A stretch of DNA of 64,000 bases, taken from the NCBI RefSeq assembly GCF_003660165.1, contig NZ_CP032829.1:2307001-2371000 (forward strand), written 5' to 3'. The DNA is from Sphingomonas paeninsulae (lineage in GTDB: Bacteria; Pseudomonadota; Alphaproteobacteria; Sphingomonadales; Sphingomonadaceae). A program made the translations under genes and the position numbers. The notes beneath the pieces were generated by a model. The model was not told the origin of the DNA, did no database searches, and saw only the letters and a program-made list of their open reading frames with translations. Shown in pieces: positions 58,875 to 64,000 of the stretch; the first letter of the stretch is position 1, and each line of letters starts with the position of its first letter.

Positions 58875-59876
58875 GTGAAAGCCTTGTTGTCGTTGAGTGC
58901 CGGTGGTCCCGAAACTCTGGTGATGAGCGAGGTTCCCGAACCTGTTGCCGGTCCCGGCGAACTGCTGGTGGCGGTAAAGGCCTGCGCGATAAATTATCCC
59001 GATGTGCTGATTATCGAAGACAAGTATCAGATAAAACCGGAGCGCCCATTTGCCCCCGGCACTGAAATTGGTGGCGTGGTTGAGGCGGTGGGCGAGGGCG
59101 TCACGGGCTATGCCATCGGCGACCGTGTAATCTCGGTTACCGGTCATGGTGGTCTTGTCGAAAAAATCGCCATCGCTGCAACGTCCGCCTATAAATTGCC
59201 CAAGGAACGCAGCTTCGAAGAAGGCGCGGCCTTCATGCTGACCTATGCGACATCGATACATGCACTGGTCGACCGCGGCAGGTTGAAAGAGGGGGAAACC
59301 CTCCTCGTTCTCGGTGCTGCGGGCGGGGTAGGACTGGCCGCCGTCGAACTGGGCCGCGCGTTCGGTGCCCGCGTGATCGCCGCCGTTTCGAGCGAAGAAA
59401 AAGCCGCTGCTGCCCGAAAAGCCGGTGCGCATGACGCGATCATTTATGGCCGCGGGCCGTTCGACAAGGATCAGTCGAAAGCGCTCGCTGAACAGTTCAA
59501 GGCCGTTATCGGCAAAGACGGCGCGGATGTTATCTATGACGCGGTGGGCGGCGATTATTGTGAGCCTGCCCTCCGCTCGATCGCATGGGAAGGACGCTAT
59601 CTGGTCATCGGCTTTCCTGCGGGCATCCCGCGACTGCCGCTGAATCTGACACTCCTGAAAAGTTGCGACGTTTGCGGAGTTTTCTGGGGAGCGTTTGCAA
59701 AACGTAATCCGGCCGCTCATGACGCCCATATGACGCGCCTTTTCCGGCTTTGGGCGGCGGGTGAGATTGCTCCGGTCGTGAGTGCGGTCCTGCCGTTCGA
59801 ACAGGGTGGAGAGGCCATTGCCCGTATGGCGCGGCGCGAAGCGATCGGAAAACTGGTCGTTAAGGTAGCGGACTGA
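58875..59876 (+). CDS. NADPH:quinone oxidoreductase-family (MDR) protein
   Basis: 333 residues from a GTG 2 bp after the leuD stop. PGELLVAVKACAINYPDVLI, PFAPGTEIGGVVEAVGEGVT, the dinucleotide-binding loop LLVLGAAGGVGLAAVELGRA and ADVIYDAVGGDYCEPALRSI match zinc-independent quinone reductase-like medium-chain reductases. Substrate unknown; probably co-transcribed with leuCD. Confidence 0.92.
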   Translation: MKALLSLSAGGPETLVMSEVPEPVAGPGELLVAVKACAINYPDVLIIEDKYQIKPERPFAPGTEIGGVVEAVGEGVTGYAIGDRVISVTGHGGLVEKIAIAATSAYKLPKERSFEEGAAFMLTYATSIHALVDRGRLKEGETLLVLGAAGGVGLAAVELGRAFGARVIAAVSSEEKAAAARKAGAHDAIIYGRGPFDKDQSKALAEQFKAVIGKDGADVIYDAVGGDYCEPALRSIAWEGRYLVIGFPAGIPRLPLNLTLLKSCDVCGVFWGAFAKRNPAAHDAHMTRLFRLWAAGEIAPVVSAVLPFEQGGEAIARMARREAIGKLVVKVAD

Positions 59877-59939
59877 CATTGCACCTGCGCGTCGCTCTGC
59901 CTATCTCTGCCTTCACACTGAACTGCGACGAGGGCCGCC

Positions 59940-60263
59940 ATGACAACATTCGACGATCGCGAACGCGCGTTTGAAACTAAATTCGCACGCGATGAGGACA
60001 TGGCATTCCGCATAACCGCCCGCCGCAATCGCCTCCTCGGCGTATGGGCTGCCGAATTGATGAATCTTACCCCCGAAGAAACAGGCTCTTATGCGACAAG
60101 CGTCGTCCAGGCTGATTTTGAAGAATCAGGGGACGAAGATGTCGTGCGCAAACTGCTCGGAGATATGCTGGCAGCGGGCGTTGAGATTGACGATGCGAGC
60201 ATCCGTGAGGCTTTGACGAGCAAAACTATCGAAGCGCGTCGCCAACTGATGACGGCCGAATAA
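59940..60263 (+). CDS. DUF1476 / ATP synthase zeta-type inhibitor subunit
   Basis: 107 residues: MTTFDDRERAFETKFARDED, RNRLLGVWAAELMNLT and FEESGDEDVVRKLLGDM are the DUF1476 signature. Members include the zeta subunit of the Paracoccus F1-ATPase, an alphaproteobacterial inhibitor; some members lack the inhibitory N-terminus. Its stop overlaps the bolA-like start (TAATG). Confidence 0.93.
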   Translation: MTTFDDRERAFETKFARDEDMAFRITARRNRLLGVWAAELMNLTPEETGSYATSVVQADFEESGDEDVVRKLLGDMLAAGVEIDDASIREALTSKTIEARRQLMTAE

Positions 60264-60496
60264 TGCCGATGGCAGCCGCTGATATCGAATCGATGATCGT
60301 TGCAGCGATTCCCGATGCTGCGGTAGAAATTACCGATCTGGCGGGTGACGGCGACCATTATGCGGCGCGGGTCATCTCGGCCAGTTTCGTGGGAATGCCA
60401 CGCATCAAGCAGCATCAGGCGGTTTATTCCGCGCTGGGTGGGCGTATGGGCGGCGTCCTTCACGCACTTCAACTGACCACAGCAATTCCCGAATGA
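60263..60496 (+). CDS. BolA-family protein
   Basis: 77 residues: [40 protein letters not shown] and [20 protein letters not shown] are the BolA2/IbaG-like blocks, including the conserved C-terminal His. BolA proteins bind monothiol glutaredoxins through a shared [2Fe-2S] cluster; the grxD gene follows 10 bp downstream. Confidence 0.95.
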   Translation: MPMAAADIESMIVAAIPDAAVEITDLAGDGDHYAARVISASFVGMPRIKQHQAVYSALGGRMGGVLHALQLTTAIPE

Positions 60497-60506
60497 GGAA
60501 ATCATA

Positions 60507-60830
60507 ATGACCGACGACAGCCAGGCACGCATCGCCCAACTTGTAAAAGAAAACGAAGTCCTGCTCTTTATGAAGGGCACTCCATTGTTCCCGCAGTGCG
60601 GATTTTCGAGCAAAGCTATCTCGATCCTCGATCATCTCGGCGTTGATTATGGCACCGTGGATGTGTTGCAGGATCAGGGCATTCGTCAGGGCATCAAACA
60701 GTTCAGCGATTGGCCGACCATCCCCCAACTGTATGTGAAGGGTGAATTCGTCGGCGGTAGCGATATTATGATGGAAATGTACGAAGCGGGCGAGTTGCAC
60801 ACTTTGTTTGCAAAGGGCGCTGCTGCCTGA
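60507..60830 (+). CDS. grxD: Monothiol glutaredoxin, Grx4 type
   Basis: 107 residues with the monothiol signature [15 protein letters not shown] (CGFS) and glutathione-binding [20 protein letters not shown]. Carries and delivers [2Fe-2S] clusters together with BolA. GAGGAAATC precedes the ATG. Confidence 0.96.
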   Translation: MTDDSQARIAQLVKENEVLLFMKGTPLFPQCGFSSKAISILDHLGVDYGTVDVLQDQGIRQGIKQFSDWPTIPQLYVKGEFVGGSDIMMEMYEAGELHTLFAKGAAA

Positions 60831-61133
60831 GCGGAGCTTTCCGACTTAAGCAGCTATTTGGTTGGAAAGGCCGGGTCTGATTTGAAGGTCCGGGTGAGGA
60901 CGGGCCGGTTCGCGAGACTAGTGTAGCGAAACCGACCCGTCACTCATTTCGGTGGGGGACACCACCTATAGGGACACAAACCTATATGCAGCGTCCGTGC
61001 CAGTTTTAAGAAAGCACGCAAGCCCGCCCCATACGATAGCTAACAGAAATTAACCTTGGTGCGATGTGTCAAGAAATCCGACACATTCGAGGGGTAAACG
61101 TCAAGGATTGCGAACCTGCGCCGCAGTCGCCAC
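60831..61133. other. Intergenic region with a long hairpin (possible ncRNA)
   Basis: 303 bp without a gene. A long interrupted hairpin spans about 60896-60946 (TGAG-GACGGG-C-CGGTT...AACCG-A-CCCGTC-ACTCA, roughly 20 paired positions). No T-run follows, so a simple terminator for grxD is not obvious. The remaining part to 61133 includes AT-rich segments (CAAACCTATATGCAGC, AACAGAAATTAACC) that could hold promoters. Confidence 0.45.
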
Positions 61134-62006
61134 ATGATGTTCATGGAAATTCAGGCCACCGACATCGCACAAACCCTTAGCACTTTGGTCCGTCGCGTTC
61201 TTGCGGCGAATCCATCGCCATTTACGTACACGGGTACTCAGACTTACGTCGTCGGTACCGGCGACGTGGCGATCATCGATCCCGGCCCGGCAGATCCAGA
61301 CCATATCGCGGGTATTCTGGCGGCGACCGCAGGGCAGCGGATAACGGCGATCGTCTGTACGCATACTCATCGGGACCACAGCCCCGGTGCCAAGCCGCTG
61401 GCTGAAGCGTCGGGGGCTCCGATCATCGGGTGCGCCCCATTGATGCTGGAGGACAGCGGCCCCCGCGCCGATGCGTCTTTCGATCCGAACTATGTCCCCG
61501 ATCGTGTGCTGTCCGATGGTGAACGGCTGTCAGGCGTTGGCTGGACGCTCGAAGCGGTTGCGACGCCCGGCCATACCTCCAATCATCTTTGCTATGCCCT
61601 GATCGAAGAAGGTGCGCTGTTCACCGGCGATCACATTATGGGATGGTCTACCACCGTCGTGTCGCCCCCAGACGGCGACATGGCCGATTATATGGCGAGC
61701 CTCGACAAGCTCATCGCCCGAACCGACGCCATTTATTACCCTGCACACGGCGAACCAGTTACGAACCCCCAGCGCTTTGCCCGCAGCCTTGCTGGGCATC
61801 GCAAGCAGCGGGAAGGCCAGATCCTTCGCCTCGTCCGGGACGGGGTTGGCGTGATCGAGGACATGGTCCCGCGTATGTATTCGGGGATCGACAAGCAGTT
61901 GTATCCGGCAGCGGGAAGGTCGGTGCTTGCGCACCTGATCGATCTTGAAAACCGGGGCAAGGCAGTGCGTGATGGCGTCGCATGGCGAGTAGAAGCCATT
62001 GCCTAA
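61134..62006 (+). CDS. Metallo-beta-lactamase-fold hydrolase (LACTB2/GloB-like)
   Basis: 290 residues; an in-frame ATG 9 bp later is an equal start candidate. YTGTQTYVVGTGDVAIIDPG, the metal motif CTHTHRDHSPGAKPLAEASG (HxHxDH), VATPGHTSNHLCYAL, LFTGDHIMGWSTTVV and YPAHGEPV are the family blocks. The C-terminal ~80 residues form a winged-helix-like domain (SLAGHRKQREGQILRLVRDG) as in LACTB2-type proteins. Cytoplasmic; may act on nucleic acids or thioesters. It overlaps the DUF4230 gene by 8 bp. Confidence 0.88.
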   Translation: MMFMEIQATDIAQTLSTLVRRVLAANPSPFTYTGTQTYVVGTGDVAIIDPGPADPDHIAGILAATAGQRITAIVCTHTHRDHSPGAKPLAEASGAPIIGCAPLMLEDSGPRADASFDPNYVPDRVLSDGERLSGVGWTLEAVATPGHTSNHLCYALIEEGALFTGDHIMGWSTTVVSPPDGDMADYMASLDKLIARTDAIYYPAHGEPVTNPQRFARSLAGHRKQREGQILRLVRDGVGVIEDMVPRMYSGIDKQLYPAAGRSVLAHLIDLENRGKAVRDGVAWRVEAIA

Positions 62007-62679
62007 GCCTCTGGTTTTCATTGTTATCCTCGCTGTTTTGGCCTTTGGCGGATACGTCGGTTACGAAAAATATGTCGAGCGTTATACTGTTGAGCGCGAC
62101 GACACGCTTGTCCTGTCCAAAGTAGTCACTGCGACATTTGCAAAGGGTAGTTCGCTGAAAGTGGGCACATTGTCCGGGACGGTTCAGGCCGCCGCGACGG
62201 ATGTGCGCGGCTTTGGCCTGCTTAATTCGGATCAGGTCATCAAGGCGCCGTATTCGGTCGATTATTTTGTCGATCTGTCGCGCCTTTCACTTCAGAATTA
62301 CATCTGGAACCCGAAGTCCCGTACGCTGTCGATCCGTGTGCCTGAGGTAACTGTCGCTCCCGCAAACGTCGATGAATCGAAAATGATGGTGCGTCGCCGG
62401 GGTCTGTTCATCACTTCGGCCGCGTTCGATGCGATGAGCCGGATTTCCTCTACTCAGGCCGTCAAAGTCGCGCAGGCTGCTGCTTCCAACCCTGAAAATC
62501 TGGGCAAAGCCCGCGACAATGCTCGCGTTGCTCTTGCGGCGCTCCTCCGTGCGCCCCTGAACGCCGCGGGAATTGCCGATGTTAACATCGTCGTTCACTT
62601 TCCGACCGATGGCGATCGCTCCAACCAGCGCTGGGACGAAAGCCGATCGCTCGCTCGGGTGCTGGAAGATGCACGATGA
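61999..62679 (+). CDS. DUF4230 family protein, membrane-anchored
   Basis: 226 residues from a TTG 8 bp inside the end of the upstream gene. One N-terminal membrane helix (LVFIVILAVLAFGGYVGYEK), then a DUF4230-like domain (SVDYFVDLSRLSLQNYIWNP; LSIRVPEVTVAPANVDESKM; ARVALAALLRAPLNAAGIAD). Probably anchored in the inner membrane facing the periplasm; function unknown. Confidence 0.8.
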   Translation: MPKPLVFIVILAVLAFGGYVGYEKYVERYTVERDDTLVLSKVVTATFAKGSSLKVGTLSGTVQAAATDVRGFGLLNSDQVIKAPYSVDYFVDLSRLSLQNYIWNPKSRTLSIRVPEVTVAPANVDESKMMVRRRGLFITSAAFDAMSRISSTQAVKVAQAAASNPENLGKARDNARVALAALLRAPLNAAGIADVNIVVHFPTDGDRSNQRWDESRSLARVLEDAR

Positions 62680-62740
62680 GGCTTTCCGAACCTCGCACGA
62701 CCGACTAAATCGACCCCCTGACCACAGGATCGCACCGTCA

Positions 62741-63727
62741 ATGAACGCAATTACCGGAACTCTCGCTGGCCTCGACCTTCGTGCCGAGATCGATCGTCTG
62801 CGCAAGGAGAAGAACGCCGTTATTCTGGCGCACTATTACCAGCGCCCAGAGTTACAGGATCTTGCCGATTTCGTTGGCGACAGCCTCGACCTAAGCCGAA
62901 AGGCGCAGGCGACCGATGCCGACGTCATTGCATTTTGCGGCGTGCGTTTCATGGCCGAAACCGCGAAAATCCTGTCGCCGGACAAGATCGTTGTCTTGCC
63001 CGATATGGACGCCGGTTGCAGTCTGGAGGATTCCTGCCCGCCCGCTGCCTTCGCTGCCTTTCGCGCGGCGCATCCCGATCACATCGCGCTAACGTACATC
63101 AACTGCTCGGCTGAAGTGAAAGGGCTGTCGGACATTATCGTCACCAGTTCGTCCGCCGAAAAAATCCTGTCGCAGATACCGAAGGATCAGAAGATCATCT
63201 TCGGCCCCGACAAGCATTTGGGCGGCTATCTCGCGCGCAAAACGGGTCGTGAAATGCTGCTCTGGCCCGGCGTGTGTATCGTGCATGAGGCATTCAGCGA
63301 AACCGAATTGCTGAAATTGAAGGCCCAACACCCCGCTGCGCCGATCGCCGCTCACCCGGAATGTCCGGCGCATATTGTCGAACATGCGGACTATGTGGGA
63401 TCGACCAGTGGTATATTGGATTACGCCAAGTCCATGCCCGGCGACACGCTGATCGTCGCGACCGAGCCGCATATCATGCACCAGATGGAACTGGCGCTGC
63501 CGCATAAGCACTTCATCGGTGCGCCGGGAGCTGACGGGAACTGCAACTGCAATATCTGTCCTTATATGGCGCTCAACACGATGGAGAAACTCTACATCGC
63601 GCTCCGCGATCTGGAACCACGCATCGAGATGGAAGAAGGGTTACGGCTGCGCGCCAAAAAGTCGCTGGATCGGATGCTGGACATGGCTGGCGGGACGGTG
63701 GGGCAAGGTGATCTCGGGCGGCCATAG
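62741..63727 (+). CDS. nadA: Quinolinate synthase
   Basis: 328 residues from MNAITGTLAGLDLRAEIDRL. NAVILAHYYQRPELQDLADF, VLPDMDAGCSLEDSCPP, LTYINCSAEVKGLSDIIVTS, HPECPAHIVEHADYVGSTSG and NCNCNICPYM give the [4Fe-4S] cysteines and substrate residues. Condenses iminoaspartate with dihydroxyacetone phosphate in NAD synthesis. No nadB or nadC is in the window. Confidence 0.98.
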   Translation: MNAITGTLAGLDLRAEIDRLRKEKNAVILAHYYQRPELQDLADFVGDSLDLSRKAQATDADVIAFCGVRFMAETAKILSPDKIVVLPDMDAGCSLEDSCPPAAFAAFRAAHPDHIALTYINCSAEVKGLSDIIVTSSSAEKILSQIPKDQKIIFGPDKHLGGYLARKTGREMLLWPGVCIVHEAFSETELLKLKAQHPAAPIAAHPECPAHIVEHADYVGSTSGILDYAKSMPGDTLIVATEPHIMHQMELALPHKHFIGAPGADGNCNCNICPYMALNTMEKLYIALRDLEPRIEMEEGLRLRAKKSLDRMLDMAGGTVGQGDLGRP

Positions 63728-63865
63728 CATCCCGAGCGTATACTTGACGACGATCACCCATTGCGGAAGATTGGGGAAGCGATAAGCTGAGAATGTCCGC
63801 CGGATGCAACTTTCGGGTTGTTCCGGACGTTCCGTCACCGTCATATGTTGGCTCAGGGATTTAAT

Positions 63866-64000
63866 ATGCGCAAAATCATTCTCACACTCGCCGCTCTCGC
63901 CGTATCGGTGCCTGCCGCGGTTGTTATGCCAATTGGCCCCGGCGCAAACGTCGCAGAAGCAAGTTCCAAGACTTATCGCGGTCGTGATGGCCGCTATTAC
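63866..64000 (+). CDS. Short exported protein, 3' end outside window
   Basis: 45 visible codons. A signal peptide (MRKIILTLAALAVSVPAAVV) is followed by ASSKTYRGRDGRYY. The 'Y/WRGxDGRYYC' start is typical of sphingomonad glycine-zipper 2TM proteins, but the diagnostic part lies beyond base 64000. The upstream 138 bp (63728-63865) contain no other gene. Confidence 0.7.
   Translation, partial: MRKIILTLAALAVSVPAAVVMPIGPGANVAEASSKTYRGRDGRYY

Overview
This window looks like a chromosomal segment of a sphingomonad (order Sphingomonadales, Alphaproteobacteria). The evidence is alphaproteobacterial rpoB/rpoC, an NDUFA12-type complex I subunit, a DUF1476 (ATP synthase zeta) gene, a fused ThiS-ThiG, a sigma-EcfG type promoter (GGAAC-N16-CGTT), a TonB-dependent receptor and two intergenic inverted repeats of the family whose core reads CTTCGACAAGCTCAGG. 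All assignments were made by reading the sequence; no database search was run.

Layout. 1-2.86 kb: the end of an autotransporter, a small IS5-like remnant and an SDR-type protein. 2865-13612: a 10.7-kb genomic island in the 3' end of a tRNA-Thr(TGT) gene. It is bounded by perfect 33-bp direct repeats and carries a tyrosine integrase, a serine recombinase, a truncated SIR2-like gene, small HTH proteins, an AT-rich core, a ~757-aa protein resembling podoviral internal virion (ejection) proteins, and several unknown small genes. No capsid, portal, terminase or tail gene was seen. 13.7-19.8 kb: housekeeping genes (DUF429-like, rarA, PadR-DUF2218, a glycosyltransferase, an EEP hydrolase, TauE/SafE). 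19.9-38.6 kb, all on the minus strand: the transcription/translation block tRNA-Trp-secE-nusG-rplK-rplA / rplJ-rplL / rpoB-rpoC. It is interrupted twice, by a ModE-like regulator plus TonB receptor and by a yfiR-yfiN-yfiB-nucleosidase operon. 38.7-64 kb: a GGDEF/EAL protein, a fatty-acyl-AMP ligase, recX, a double cold-shock protein, complex I accessory and DUF2155 genes, aat, a ParA-like ATPase, arsC, accCB, aroQ, thiSG, csbD, a TPP enzyme, a CoA transferase pair, leuC-(metallo-hydrolase)-leuD, DUF1476-bolA-grxD, nadA and the start of a short exported protein.

Data quality. At least nine genes, including the essential single-copy rpoB, are split by what reads in every case as one missing base in a G or C run. 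Adding one base restores a full-length protein each time. The simplest explanation is a systematic homopolymer deletion error in the read or assembly, so I annotate these genes as single, probably intact CDSs and list the sites.

Functional themes. Two cyclic-di-GMP modules (YfiRNB-like and a GGDEF-EAL protein) flank the ribosomal/RNA polymerase block. Many genes are translationally coupled by 1-8 bp overlaps (yfiR-yfiN-yfiB-nucleosidase, aat-parA, arsC-accC-accB, scoA-scoB-esterase, leuC-MBL-leuD, DUF1476-bolA). The DUF2155 and aat genes overlap tail to tail by 187 bp on opposite strands. The least explained part is the tRNA-Thr island.
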